A DNA stretch of 64,000 nucleotides, from positions 248,001-312,000 of the forward strand of contig VIIQ02000091.1 of NCBI GenBank assembly GCA_007449985.2. The letters run 5' to 3'. Under the pieces are notes generated by a model, which worked only from the letters and a program-made list of their open reading frames with translations, had not been told where the DNA came from and searched no databases. Both the position numbers and the translations under genes were made by a program. The stretch comes from Desmodesmus armatus (lineage: Eukaryota; Chlorophyta; Chlorophyceae; Sphaeropleales; Scenedesmaceae). The first letter of the stretch is position 1. Every line of letters starts with the position of its first letter. Positions 35,301 to 47,690 of the stretch are shown here, one piece after another.

Positions 35301-37461
35301 GGGATGTATAGCTAACCTGCACACTGCCACAGAAATGCATCGCACCCCCCCAAAAACCAACACCACACCTCCCCTGCTGTGACTGCTGCTGCGGACACCC
35401 TCTCCACGCACAAAGCCCCAGTGCTGCTGCTGTGCTGGCGCAGCTGCCGCTGGGCAGCAGCACCCCCCCCCCCCGGCCAAAAGAAGACTACACGACACAC
35501 CCCTCACCTGTCCTTAGCATTCTCCATCTCCAGCCACTTGGTGTTTTGTGCGTTGATGTGCTCCACAATCAGCTCAATGTGTTTGCTGATGTCCTGGTCA
35601 TCGCCATAGCCGGGGGTGTCCTGCACCCTGAACACCCACACAATCTGCGGCAGCAGGCATGCAACAGCAAAACGGCCAGGCAGCAACAGCAGCAGGCATG
35701 GGTTGCACCTGTTAGCAGTCTGTCTGTCTGTGTCTCTGTCTGTGTGTCTGCTGGCCTGCCTAACTATGTATCAATCTGCAACAAGTTGTCTGTCTGTCTA
35801 CCCGCACCTTGTCCTGCTCATCCTTCCATGTCACACGTGTGATGAGGGAGTCTGGATCCTTCATGAACTGGTTCAGAGGGGTGGTAGTGCCGTCGTGCAC
35901 CTGGGGTAACACAGCAGCACAACACACCAGACAGCGTCAGGACAGCACAGCTCCAGCACAACCAAGCCCAACGAGTGTGGCTGCAGCCGCTCCATGCTAC
36001 CGCTGGCGTCAAGGGTGCCCCAAGGCAGGCAGTCCTGAAAGGACCGCTGTGCATAGTGCAGCCCAAACATGCTGTGTCTGGCATGTGTCCTTGGGGCAGG
36101 CTTGGCAGTAGGTGTCTTGCACCACAGCACAGCAGTAAACACAGGCCTGCCAGCAATCCATGTGGATTAAGCAGCCCAAATGTATTCAGCAGCCCACAGC
36201 AGCTGCCCTCAATCAACAGTTGAGCTGAGGCACTGCCCTATCAGTACAAGCATGCAACTGCGCATGCACTTGGCTAGCAAGACAGCTGCGCGCCATGTTG
36301 CGCTGACATTGTATTGGGTCCGTCTCGGCAGCTGCAACACGCCAGCCTCCACGCTGCTGCTGTTGCGCTGCACATCTGTATCAACATCTGCGCGCAAGCA
36401 AACAGCCTTGCTGCAGCTGCCAAGCTCAAGCACCTGACAGCCCCCGCGCTCGCACCTGCAGCTGCTCCCCTGGCTTGGACAGCAGCGAGCTGATCAGCGT
36501 TGTCTGCACCACAACAAGGCACCGCAAAATGGGACAAGTCAGTTATGAGACTGTCAGAACGTAGTTGCTGCCTAGGAGCTGAGGGCTGATGATGGGTACC
36601 GAGACGATATCAGCACACCTAAGCCACAGCGTGCATGGGCGGCATGGTGATTCAGCTACAGCTCAGGTGCACTGATCAGGTCCTACCTACCTTGCCGAGG
36701 CCGCTGTCGCCCACCACCATCACTTTGACAAACTTGCGGCGCCAGATCTTGGTGGGCTGTGGCCGCATGGGACCAAGCATGGCCAGCTGGCGGCTGCAGG
36801 CAGCAGCAAGTAACAAACAAGCGCTGTGTGTTGGCAGAACTGGGTGCAGCGAGTGACTGTGACGACGGCCGCTGCTGAGTGGGTGAAATTGGTAACCATG
36901 GAGGACCACAGACACCGTGCTGAGGCGGATGCTGGCTGTGCCATCATGCATGCGACCAGGGGCCTGCGGTGTTTCACTGCTGCAGATCTTTAGGCCAACA
37001 ATGTCAATTCTAGCGGTAGGTTGGGCATCTTTGACTCAGCCGTACTGTGCTGTCCAGCGAAACATGCTGCATGTGACATGCATGATCTGGCGAGGTATGG
37101 CTGTGGTGGGCGATGCAGGGAACAGCTGTCAGCTGCTGCAAAGGCCCTAGCCAGTGTTTGAGCCAGCTGCTGTGCTGCTTTGTCAAATGGATCATGTGTG
37201 CTGGCCTCCTTGTGTGGCAGCAAGGGTATCCCTGCGGGCGCACCTGCGGAAGTCAGGGCCTCCCTGATTGCTGCGAGCTGTCATGGGTGCTGATGTTGTG
37301 GCAGGGCTGAGCATGCTTCCTGTAGCAAAGCCAGACACCTGACGCTCGTAGCCACCTGCTGCGGGGTCAGCAGCATCAGCAGGGGGTGCGTGTCCTGCTT
37401 CTGAGAGGCTTAGGTAAGGGCGGGTGCCTGCAGGGCGACGCATGGTGGGTTGGTCAGTCAT
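32380..37461 (-). CDS. septin (GTP-binding filament protein) with a C-terminal hydrophobic helix
   Basis: Ten exons: 37461-37244, 36793-36691, 36503-36456, 35900-35808, 35644-35508, 35033-34944, 34454-34333, 33968-33835, 33328-33225 and 32887-32380. All phases agree and give 518 aa (start MTDQPTMRRPAG). The GTPase domain shows the P-loop GDSGLGKTT (about 101-109), the G3 DTPGYGD (163-169), the septin stretch DPRMDVCLYCLPPHRLR, the G4 MKAD (246-249) and the septin unique element (YKWGTAEAFNPDHSDLLFLR). Septins assemble into filaments on membranes. A helical RYEDWRHRH segment then leads to a hydrophobic helix at about 389-407 (LRFLVASVVPAAAIAFAA), and an Ala-rich, Lys-ended tail. The helix suggests direct membrane insertion rather than only peripheral binding (inference). 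Family assignment is secure; the exact start is probable. Confidence 0.95.
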
Positions 37462-37512
37462 CACAGCTTGAAAAAAGTAGCTCTGTTTACAGACAAAACA
37501 GCATAAGTGATA

Positions 37513-37896
37513 TCAACTGCTGGTGGTTGTGGCTGTGTCTTGGTGTGAAAAGTAGCCCCAGCTGGGAGAGACTGGAGCCACAGCAACAAGCCCACCCCTT
37601 GATGCCGCCTTCTGAAGGTCCATAGCGGCGATGTGAGTGTCCTGATCTGGCCTGAGGACGTTGTCAGCTGTGGCTGCAGCAGGAACAGGGTGTGTGGAGG
37701 CCACCAACGCTTCAGACACTGCCGAAAATGCGCGGGTGACGCCTTCAAGTAAAGTCAAGCACGTAAACAACGCAGATGACACAAACGTTTGCGAAGAACA
37801 CACCTGGCATCGTTTGCTTGCAGTGAAGTTGCGGTTTTGAACTGCTGACAGTTTGATCTGCGAGCGGAGGTTGCTCGAATGCAGAAGCGCCAGCAC
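37513..37896 (-). CDS. possible small gene upstream of the septin gene, transit-peptide-like N-terminus
   Basis: A continuous 127-codon frame starts MLALLHSSNLRSQIKLSAV and then NRNFTASKRCQ. This is rich in Arg/Ser/Lys with no acidic residue for about 30 positions, as in mitochondrial or plastid targeting peptides. The remainder (AFSAVSEALVASTHPVPAAA and on) is short and unremarkable and ends at 37513, only 52 bp before the septin start on the same strand. A possible donor after KRCQ (CAG|GTGTGT) could split it. It may be a genuine small organellar protein, an upstream part of the septin transcript, or chance. No family recognised. Confidence 0.33.
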   Translation of the reverse strand: MLALLHSSNLRSQIKLSAVQNRNFTASKRCQVCSSQTFVSSALFTCLTLLEGVTRAFSAVSEALVASTHPVPAAATADNVLRPDQDTHIAAMDLQKAASRGGLVAVAPVSPSWGYFSHQDTATTTSS

Positions 37897-38700
37897 TGAG
37901 GCTGCTCGCGACGTTCGACTTACAAGATACTGGTATGAACGGCGTGGAGACAGGGCGCGCTTGTGTGCGTTGGAAATGCAACCACCTCACCAGCCTGTTT
38001 GAAGGCAGGGATGCGATGCAGCTGTGACTGTTCACACTGTGCAAGGCAGTGATGCACTTTTGTGTCAAGGGGGGAAGTGCTCAGCATTGCAGTTTGCGAG
38101 GGATCAGGTTGGTGCCCAGCCCTGATTGAGTTTTTGCAGTACATGTCAGGTAGCTCTCTTTCTTTCATTGGCCCACAATCTTGATAAGTAGTTGCTGACA
38201 TCAGTGCAGGTAGCCTACCTGCCCCCCCAGTTATATGGGGTGCATGTCACTCCCAGCCTGGCAGGGGCATGCCTGCTGGAACCAGACACTGATGGCATGC
38301 TCCAAGCATCTTTGATCAGAGCCTGCTGTAACATAACATAGCTGTGACATGGCCAATGAAATGCTTGTGACAAGCATGTGTGCATGGACTCTGTAAGTTT
38401 ACAAAGTACCATAGCAACATCAATCACATGACCTGACACCTCCATCTACAGGCACGCGTCATTGGCGCCACCTCCACATGCCCGCATCTCAGTGCTACCA
38501 CCTCCTTGTATCAACGAGGTAGCCCCCCCCCCCGCAATACAGCAGCAACACAAATTCCAAATAGAGGTACCCCCACTCCCCACCCTCACCCGCAAACAGC
38601 TTGACAAGTACACGTACATACACACTCAGCAACAAACAGCACACAACCACAGCAGCAGTGATAGTACAAGGCCCAGCCGAGGTACCAACACAGCCCCAGT
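37897..38700. other. intergenic region; nothing recognised
   Basis: Contains the probable 3' UTR of the syntaxin gene (minus strand) at the right (CA-rich on plus), and upstream sequence of the small ORF at the left. No further feature is seen. Confidence 0.5.
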
Positions 38701-41562
38701 TCACGCAAACAGGACAATGATGATGATCGCCAGCACCAGCCCAGACACAAGCCACAAGGCCAAACACTTGTTGCGCGCCGACCGCTGGCTGCGCTCTGCT
38801 TTCACCAGCTCCCGCTGCCCCTCCCGCGTGCGTTCCGCTGTCGACGCGATCTGGTTGTCTACTGTCACCAGCTGCTGCCCCTGGTCGTTGATCAGCACTG
38901 CCAGGTCCTGGAACATCTCATTCACTTCACCTATCTGCCGCTGGATTTCTGCAGGAGTGCAGCAAGGGGAGGGCGGGGGGAGGGGGGAAGAGGGGCGCAA
39001 GGGGGGGGGGAGATGATGGAGGGTGCCACGGCATTGACATATTGCTGCTGGGCTCCCCTGCCGTGCAGAACCCCCAACTGCGCCTTATTGTACCCCTGCT
39101 GCCACTGCCGCAACTGCTGCCCCGGCCCGGACAAGCTGGTGTTGAATCCTTGAACCAGACACAACAAGCCCCCCCCCCCCCCCCCGCGTGCCACACATCC
39201 CCATAGGTGTGACGCAGCTGCCCACCCAGCCCATTCCTCCTGCGCTGCCATACTCCCGTCTGTCAGCCCCCCTGCAGAATGAGCAGCTAATGAACCCCCT
39301 GCAGACTGAGCAGCTACTGAACATATCCCCTGTGTCACACCCAACCACACATCTGTGATGCCATGGTGCCACTCAATCGCCACACCAAACCTGAAACACG
39401 CCAATGCCACTGCTGATCCCCCGCCCACCCACCCATGCGCGTCTGTGCGCACCTCTCCTCCACCCACCTGCACCTGCAACACACCCAACTGCCATACCAT
39501 CTCCTGTACGTTTCCAGCACCAATTTGCTGCCCCCATCCCCAGCCACTCCCACCTGCAATGCCATGGGCCCCCTCCTGGCACACACCTATCTACTGCAAG
39601 TCAAACGACCCAGCTGCTGTCCTGCTCCCACAAGTCACCCCCACCTGCAATGCCATGGTCCCCCTCCTGTACCAGCGCTACTTTGGACACACCTTCATAA
39701 TGAACTACTGCCTACAAGTCAAACGACCCAGCTGCTGCCCTGCTCCCACAAGCCACTCCCACCTGCAATGCCATGGTCCCGCTCCTCTATCAGCGCTTCC
39801 TGGAGCACACCCATCTACTACGCCTGCAACCCGAACTACTCAGCTGCCGTCCTGCTCCCACAGCTGCTGCCCTGCTCCCACAAGCCACTCCCACCTGCAA
39901 TGCCATGGTCCCGCTCCTCTATCAACGCTTCCTGGAACTCTATCGTGTTCTCCAGCGCCCGGCTCTCCTGCAGCTTCTGCTCCTGCAGCAGCGCCTGCGC
40001 CTCAACCTCAGCCTCACTGCCGCCCGAGGCTGCTGCTGCTGCTGCGCTGCTGCTGGCTGCTGCTCGTGGACGTGCCGCTGGCGGCACCTTGGGCATGTAC
40101 TGCGCCTCACGCTCTGCGGCTATCTTCTGCGTTGCCTTGTAGTCCTGCAGTGACAGGAAGGCAGCACAGCACAGCAAAACAGGCATGGACACAAGCAGGC
40201 ATTGTGAGCTGTGACTGCATGCCGCAGTCAACAAAGATGCCAGAGGCAATGCAGGCGGTTGTGCGCCGCTCAGGGATGCTTTGGCTGTGTCAAGGGTCCA
40301 CCACGTTGCCCCTCCCAGTAGCTGCCAGGTGCTGCAGCAGGCATACGCAGCTGTGCAGGGTGTTTGCCTGGTGAACATAGGCTGCTGGCTCAGCAGTGCA
40401 GGGCAATGGGTTGTCCTGCAGCTGCTTTTGTTGGCGCCCATCTACCCATACTGGAGCCTACCAAGGAGTGCTGTTGGCGGCACTGATTTTTGACAGGGCG
40501 ACATCTACAGCATAGCATGCATTGCAAGTGGCCTGATTCGTGGCAGATGGACAGCTGCCCTTGCTTTCAGCAGACATGTGCAGCGCATATGGCAGCTGCA
40601 ACAGCATTCCCTGCTGTCCACCACATGCGCAGTGCATGCCGAAGCAGCTGCAACGCCTAAACCCAGCCCCTGGACCTTATTGCTGAGCAGGGTTTTTCCT
40701 GTCAACAGAATGCACACCTGCAGTGCTGCTGCAAAGTCCTGCATCAGTTTGCGCAGCTTTGCCTGCTGCGGCTCGGGCAGTGCTGCACGCTCCCTGCTGA
40801 GCCCCTCCAGCTGCGCCTTGATGCCCTTGGCTGAGGACTGTATACTGCGGTTTAGGCCCGCCAGCTCCTCCCTGTGCACAATAAACACACAATGTTATTC
40901 AAGGTTATGTCTCTACCCATTTGTCATAAACATACTTATGTGTGCTCACAGGCACATGGATGCACATGCACCTTGACACAATGCCAGGTGCAGGGGTGTG
41001 TATGCTGTCAGCTGCAGTGCGTGCCATGCCACACTCCGGCTTGCAGCAGCACAAAGCAGCAGTGACTGCCGTGTGCAGCTGGTGTACCATTGATCAGCCT
41101 GGGTGCTGTAGCAGTGGTACTGCCTGCACCTGCCCGACTGCCAACCAGGACACGCACACAAGTGCGATCTGCAGCAGCTTGCACTGTCTGGCTGCGCCCC
41201 ATGCAGGGTACTGTGCATGGTGTACCTGTGAGATAGAGTATCCTTTGGGCTGCCCAGAAGGTCCACCTTGCGCTTCAGCTTGCCCAAATCTGACACCATG
41301 GTGAACACCAGCCCCTCAACCTCTCGCGTTCCCTGCAACAGCACAGTGTACGTTCAGGTGCTGCATGTGTACCTGCCAGTATACGACATAAGTGAGAATG
41401 AGATACTTACCTGTGTGGGCATGGCTGCTAGCTCCTTCACCTCGCCCCTGGCACGGTCCTGAACACAGCAGCAGCAGAAGGAACCCGGCTCAGCTAGCTG
41501 CAGGGTTCCACCGAGTGATACCTGATCAGCCACAGCCCCACTGGAATGCTTACGTTATACAT
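38701..41562 (-). CDS. Qa-SNARE (syntaxin, endosomal/vacuolar PEP12/SYP2-like)
   Basis: Six exons: 41562-41554 (only MYN), 41458-41411, 41332-41226, 40871-40718, 40144-39895 and 38948-38701, giving 271 aa with all phases matching. The N-terminal helical part (TREVEGLVFTMVSDLGKLK, LNRSIQSSAKGIKAQLEGL, AKLRKLMQDFAAALQDYKA) is the syntaxin Habc bundle. A Pro/Ala linker precedes the SNARE motif, which starts LIEERDHGIAGEIQRQIGEV and continues EMFQDLAVLINDQGQQL. Q in the LINDQG heptad is the zero-layer glutamine. A C-terminal tail anchor follows (LALWLVSGLVLAIIIIVLFA). It drives membrane fusion, probably on endosome/prevacuole (the sublocation is inferred from resemblance to PEP12/SYP2). The 9-nt first exon is unusual but fits phase and start. 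Exon 5 ends in a region present in several tandem copies, so donor choice there needs transcript support. Confidence 0.9.
39550..39935 (-). repeat. tandem partial copies of syntaxin exon 5 tail plus splice donor
   Basis: The true exon 5 end (GCGCTGATAGAGGAGCGGGA, then CCATGGCATTGCAG|GTGGGAG, donor at 39894) recurs at about 39800-39759 with the same coding sense (EALIEERDHGIAG) and the same donor. It is more diverged at about 39685-39643 and shortest at about 39575-39550. Spacing is about 95-130 bp. The copies lie in the following intron. Confidence 0.85.
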
Positions 41563-42787
41563 CTCTGTGTGTGTTGTGTGCTAGTGCGCTGGAACGTCTG
41601 CCACGTCCTGGACGATGGAATGGTCTGGAGCTGGCGTGTCTGCACTGCTGTGGTTCGTGTGCGTTAGACGGGCTTATGTCCACGGTATCGAACGTACGCT
41701 TTGCCTTTGCCCTGCTATGCACTGCACCCTTGAAGTCACAGGGACAATTCATGGCATGCATGCCAGCTGTCCACCGCGTTGGACTGTATTTGCTGCAATG
41801 GCCTCTTGAATTCAGCCTCAAGCCTGATCTACAGCGTTGCTAGCTTTTGTGCTTGCAGACTGCGGGTCAGCTGAGATTTCTTCATTGGGCCAGGCTGGCG
41901 GGTGCCAACATGCGCATGCCCCTGCAAAGGGAGCTATGAGCTGCCAACACCCTGTGAAAATGTCAGACCGGGTGTTGCCTTTTTATCATGCCAGAACCAA
42001 CGGCAACTTGAGCAGAAGGCACCACCATCACCAAACCCACCGCCACCACCATCCCCAACCTTGGACAATACAGCAGCACTATGGCCATGGCCACCCTCCT
42101 TTTTCTCAACATGAATCAACCTTGATGCATCATATGTTATTAGGCCTGGGCGATTCTGAACACAAGTGCTGGGTGGGGCACTAGTGGTGTGGGTGACATG
42201 CACATGGCGCTGGCAAATTCGAAGGACTGTGCTTCCGCACACAAGCACCATCAACAGGCTGACCTGCCTTGTATGACGGGTGATCAGCCAGCTGCTGCAC
42301 AATCAGTAGTAGTAGCTGCCTTGCGTTGCTCAACACCCCTCGCTGTTGGGCTTGCACAGGCACAAGCTCGGTGTCAGCAGTGCTAACAGCTGGCAAAGGA
42401 CAGTCTGCTTACTGCGGCAGTGCACGTTGGCTTGAATTGTTGAAAGGAAGGCGGATGCATAGAAGTCTCTGGAGTGGGGTGGTGCAGCAGCACCGCAGCA
42501 GTCAATGCGGAGCGCTTCGCACTGTGCACGCACCGCACCATTTGCACACCACACACACGCGACTCGCGCACACATACACACACAGACTGTGCCACAAACA
42601 CACGATGGGACGAGCGAACGTCCCTGCCAACACCAGCCCTCACAAACAGCCCAACCATCCTAGCAATTGCACAGACCGCACCCAAACCCAACTGCACCTC
42701 AACCTAACCCCCCCGCCAACATCTACCCAGCACAACGCCCCCTCACTCCCTCACACTCTATAGAAGATCCTCAAATCTTCCTCCTCC
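41563..42787. other. intergenic region between syntaxin start and EMC1 stop; nothing recognised
   Basis: Holds the 5' flank of the minus-strand syntaxin gene and the likely 3' UTR of EMC1. The segment 42540-42780 is strongly CA-rich on the plus strand, as elsewhere in transcribed non-coding DNA of minus-strand genes here. No ORF is convincing. Confidence 0.5.
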
Positions 42788-45700
42788 TCACTCCCACTTA
42801 GCCTTGAGCATGGCTTGCCGGCTGGTGCGCCTCAGCACCAGCGTGCCCACAAGCAGCGCCAGCAGCGCCACCACCAGCAGCCCATAGCTGAAGTCGGATG
42901 CCAGTGAGTCAAAGTGTGCTGCGGGGTTGATGCGCGTGAACAGCAGGTCCGTGCCATAGCAGAACAGCAGGCTGGTGGACTCCAGCACAGTAGGGGTGGA
43001 GCTCACGCCACGCAGGTTCAGCACCTGCGGTACAGCGGCACAAGCACCAGCAGTGGCGGCAACGAGTCGTGCAGCAAATTAAACATTCTGTTGTTCCCGC
43101 TTTAACTGATGAGCACTGGAAGGAGCCCATGCTCATGGTGAGCAGTTCCTTGCGTCGTTCAAAAACAAGATGAACAAATCAGAATTCACCGTGAGCTTCA
43201 CCCACCTCAGGGTGGACATGCTCAAACAGCCCCAAGGAAAGGCCTTTGGCATGGCAGGCTAGTACATAGCTAGGGCACCAGCCAAAGGCGAGGCGAGGCG
43301 AGGCTAGGCTGGAGCACTAACAGGCCTGTGCTCACCTGTTTGTCCTGTGTGGGGTACATGAGTGTGTTGAAGATGATCAGCTCGCTGTAGGGCACCAGGC
43401 CCTCCTCAGCCTGCTCAGGGGTGGACTTGGCGGCCAGCGGACGACGGGGGTCCAGGTAGCGCTTGTCAAGAGCATACAGCTGCGGCAGTACACGTGCATA
43501 CAGGTTAGATGCAGAAGTGAGGTAAGCTGTCAGCGACATGAGGCTTACAGGTGCACAGTGAGGGTCCAGGTACCGCTTGTCAAGCGCATACAGCTGCTGG
43601 GGCACACAATACATAGAGGGGCACACAATTAGGGGTTAGAGGCTGGGTTAGAGGCTGGGTGAGGTATTGTAATGGTGGCGTGAGTCAGAGGCATATATGC
43701 ATGGGGTGCATGTGCAGTGCCAGTGCTGCACGAAGTGAGGGACTTGGTGAGACGTGTCAAGCGCACACATAAGCTTAGGGGACATAAACAGAGCGCAGGG
43801 GGAGGCGAGGCAGGGGCCCGGGGGGCCTCAGGGGGGGGGGGGTGGATGCACGCAAGGGTGAGGCGATTGCTGAGGGTCCAGGCAACGGTTGTCAGAAACG
43901 CTTACAGCTGAATGCATATACATGGGCAAAGGGTGTGCCAAAGAAACAGGGGCAGGGTAAGCACAGCAGGCACGCATGCGCTCTTGCACAAACACACACG
44001 CCGCAAGCCCACACACACGCACTCCCCCCCCTGCCACCCCCACCCTACCCTACCCTTACACGCACCTGGTCATGCTGTGTGTGCAGCAGCAGCTGCTTCG
44101 TCGTGATGCCCTGCAGCGTCTGGCTGACGCCCATCCCTGTGATGGCATGCTGCAGGTAGAAGCTCTGCGTCAACACCTCAAGCTGCTGGGAGGTGTAGCT
44201 GCTCACACGCGCAGCGTGCTGCGTGCGCCCCAGGACGATTGATTCGATGGACAGGTCACGCGGTGTGGCATCATACAGCTCGATGACAGACACCTGCAGC
44301 ACAGGAGGGCGGCGGCACAGCACAGCACAGCACAGCACAGCACAACAACAGCACAGCACCGTGTGTGAAAAACATTGATGCCGGTTGTATTTTTCTGTTT
44401 GATCTGAAAGTCTGAGTACCTGCGGGATGATTTGAAAGTCGAGTGCTGCCTCACTATTGCCAAGTCCCTGAAGACATACACCTGCCATCACACCCCTTCT
44501 GCACACGCTCCCACACCCCCTCCACTCCCACCACTCCAGTCCCCTTCACTCCCCACTGACAACCACCGCAACGCACCTACACGCCATAAGATGACTCACA
44601 CACGCCCTGTGTCAAAATACACACCACTCTGCAACATAACCCCCCCCCCCCCTTCCCCGGTGTGATCCCTTTCAAACCTTGGCTCCCCCCGCACCTGCTG
44701 CCTCATTGTTGCGAGGTCCCTGAAGGCATATGCCACCCAATGCTCTGACACCACAGCGTGCACAGGACCTGTCGCCCCCTCATGCAGCTGCTGGTGCAGC
44801 ACAGCACCTGACACAGTGTTGATCAAAGCAACTGACACCTGCTGATCGTGCCTTACAGGGCCCCCTGCTGCTGCTGCTGCAGCTGCTGAGGATGAGTCAT
44901 CTGCAGCGGTACTGCTGCTGCTGCCTTGTGCTGTTGCTACGAACAGCAGATTGGGGTTGATGTATTTGTATTTCAGGCTGCGGTCACCCAGGATCTGCAA
45001 AAATGAACAGCAAACAGCAGCAGTGGCAGCAGCAGCAGCAGCAGCAGTTATGTGGGACTGATCGTCTGTGCTGGCAAGCGGCAACAGCACCTGGTTAGCA
45101 GAATGTCCCAGCAACAAGCGGCCTGTCAAATAGCTGGGCAATGGCAGTCGAAATCAGTTCTACTGTGGCATTTTGTGCAACATGCATTAAAGCCAACCAC
45201 ACCACATGCCACGTGGAGTACCATTCAGCTGTGAAACTACCCATGTGTCGACCCCACTCCCCCACACACAGCAGCATCGAAGCACTTTCCATGCAGGGCA
45301 ACGCTGTCTTCCTGTTGCAACTGCCGTCGCTGCACTCCATGGTTCGCCTATCCTTGTAGGATCATGTTTCTGGAATGCTGTAGGACCTGCCAGGACCGCA
45401 TGCATGTACTGTCACACACAGCATCTCCCTCACCTTGACGTAGGAGTGCACCGGTTCTGTTGGGTCCCTGCTGGCCACCCCCAGCAGCCTACCAGGCAGC
45501 ACCACCTGCCAGGCAGGCACCACTGCCACCAACCCATCACCACCCACACCACCCCCTGCTGATCCTGCTGAACCAATAGGTGCCAGGCTATACCCCCGTA
45601 GAACAGCCTCTGCTCCTGCCACTGCTGTAGGGCCCCCCTGCGACTGCTGCTGCTGCTGCTGCAGCCAGAAGAAGGTATTGCTGCTGCTGGCAGCAATGGC

Positions 45701-47640
45701 GGCTGTGACAGCGGGTGTGGCGGGGTAGATGTGTACACGGGGGGTGGCATCTGCTGCTGCTGCTGCTGCTGGGGCTTGCTCTACCAGGAGGAAGCTGAAC
45801 TGCTCTGCTGCACCATCGTGCACACCAGCCTGAACTGGGATCACCTGCAGGGGTTGACAGTCACAACATCACATCAGTTGTGTGACAGATTCAACAGATG
45901 TAACGAAGATCGCACTCAAACATGTGTGTTTGGGTTGGTTGCTGCACACTATGCAGCAAACAAGCCGAACTGCACGCTATGCAGCAAACAACCTGAACTG
46001 CACACTATGCAGCAAACAACCACCTTGACAGCTGTCCCAGTAGCCATACATGCAGCCCAGCCAATCGCTAAGCTGCAACAGGTTGGCTCAAACGCCAACA
46101 CCCCCCACCCACCTTGTCAACAGCATAGGGCAGCTGCTCGTGCTGCAGCTGCTGGCCCGTGTGGGCATTCACCACATGCACACCGCACGACCCCTCCTCT
46201 GTCACCCCAGCCGCTGCCGCTGCTGCTGTTGTCAACACCACCACCTGGGGAGCATGTGTCAGGTCATGGAACCGCCGCCACAACCGCAGGTACTGCTTGC
46301 TGCTGCCATTGCTGCCACTGCTGCCGCCATTGCTGCCGGCGGCTGAGATGGTTGAAGCCCACAGGATGCGGCCGTCTCCTGAGTGCAGTCCAAACAGCTT
46401 TCCTGGTCCTGTGAGCACCACGATGAGCCTCCTGAAGCCATTGGTGTCCCGGTAGGGCAGGTTGTTGTCACTGCGGGGGGGGGGGGAGTGGGGAAGGGGG
46501 CAGGTGCAACAGCCGCAGCTATAGAAAGATGTCGTCTGTATGCATTGTGGGTTGAGTGCTTCAACTAATGAGGCTGTCTTAAATCGTTGGTACCCGGTCA
46601 AACATGTTGTTGTCACTGCAGGGGAAGGAGAGAGGGTAGGGGAGGGGGTATGCAGGTGCAACACACATATAAGCATTTCCTTCGGCCGTCAAAGTAGGCC
46701 CCTTCAGCGTCAGTGCTACGATTGAACCACAGCAACACTCCCCCCCCCAAAGTACACATGGTTCATGCATTGGCTGGATGCACTCCTGTGTCTACACACA
46801 CACACAGCGGCTGGATGCAACACCATGTGTTAGCACCATCCTCGCTCACCCACCCCCACCGCACACTGATGTCACAACTCATCTCCAATAACACAACCCC
46901 CCAGCTCTCCCCCTACATCCTAGCGTGTGCTCCCCCCCACACACACACTGTGGATGCACTTCCTGTGTCTACACACAGACACACACCCATCGCACCACAT
47001 ATGCTCTCCCCCCCCCCCTTCCCCCCACCCCCACCCCCATCCAGCTTCTCGGCGAGTACATCGTATACTTCTGCTGCACCCTTGCTGCTGCAAGCTCGCT
47101 GCCACCCTCGCACCCACCTGAGCTGTTGTCTGAGGGTGTCAAACTCGCCCCTCTCCGCGTCAGTGTTGAGCTTGAACTGCACCAACACACTCAGCATCTG
47201 CAGCCGCACCCACGACCGCAGCCGCTCCCTGTCCTGCAGGAAACCCAACAGACCACCCTTGCTGCCGCTACTGCTGCCACTGCTGCCGCCGTGGTCACCG
47301 GCAGCAGTAACCTTTCCCGTTGGCAGCTCGACCAGCAAGCTACTGCTGATGGAGGCGAGGGCCTCCTCCCTTGCCCACACCACCTCTCCATCTTCTACGA
47401 ATGTCAAGCTGTCATCAGACCACAGCAGCAGCAGCCGCACACCAGACAGCGGCCCATTGTTGCCACTGCTGCCGTCACTGCTGCTGCTGTCGGCGTCACT
47501 CCGGTTACGCCTAGAGGCGTCAAGCCAGCCTGCCACCAGGGTGGGTGTGACCCCCGAGGTGGGGTGGGCAGGTGGGGGGACCTGCACATCTGCTGCTGCC
47601 AGCTGCTGCCCTGTTGCTGCCGACAGCAGCTGAATGCTGA

Positions 47641-47690
<50 letters not shown>

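Noticed and set aside
38931..39586. 217-codon minus-strand Gly/Trp-rich ORF downstream of syntaxin exon 5
   Set aside because: It lies in the syntaxin intron, contains the exon-edge copies and poly-G runs, and has no family resemblance.
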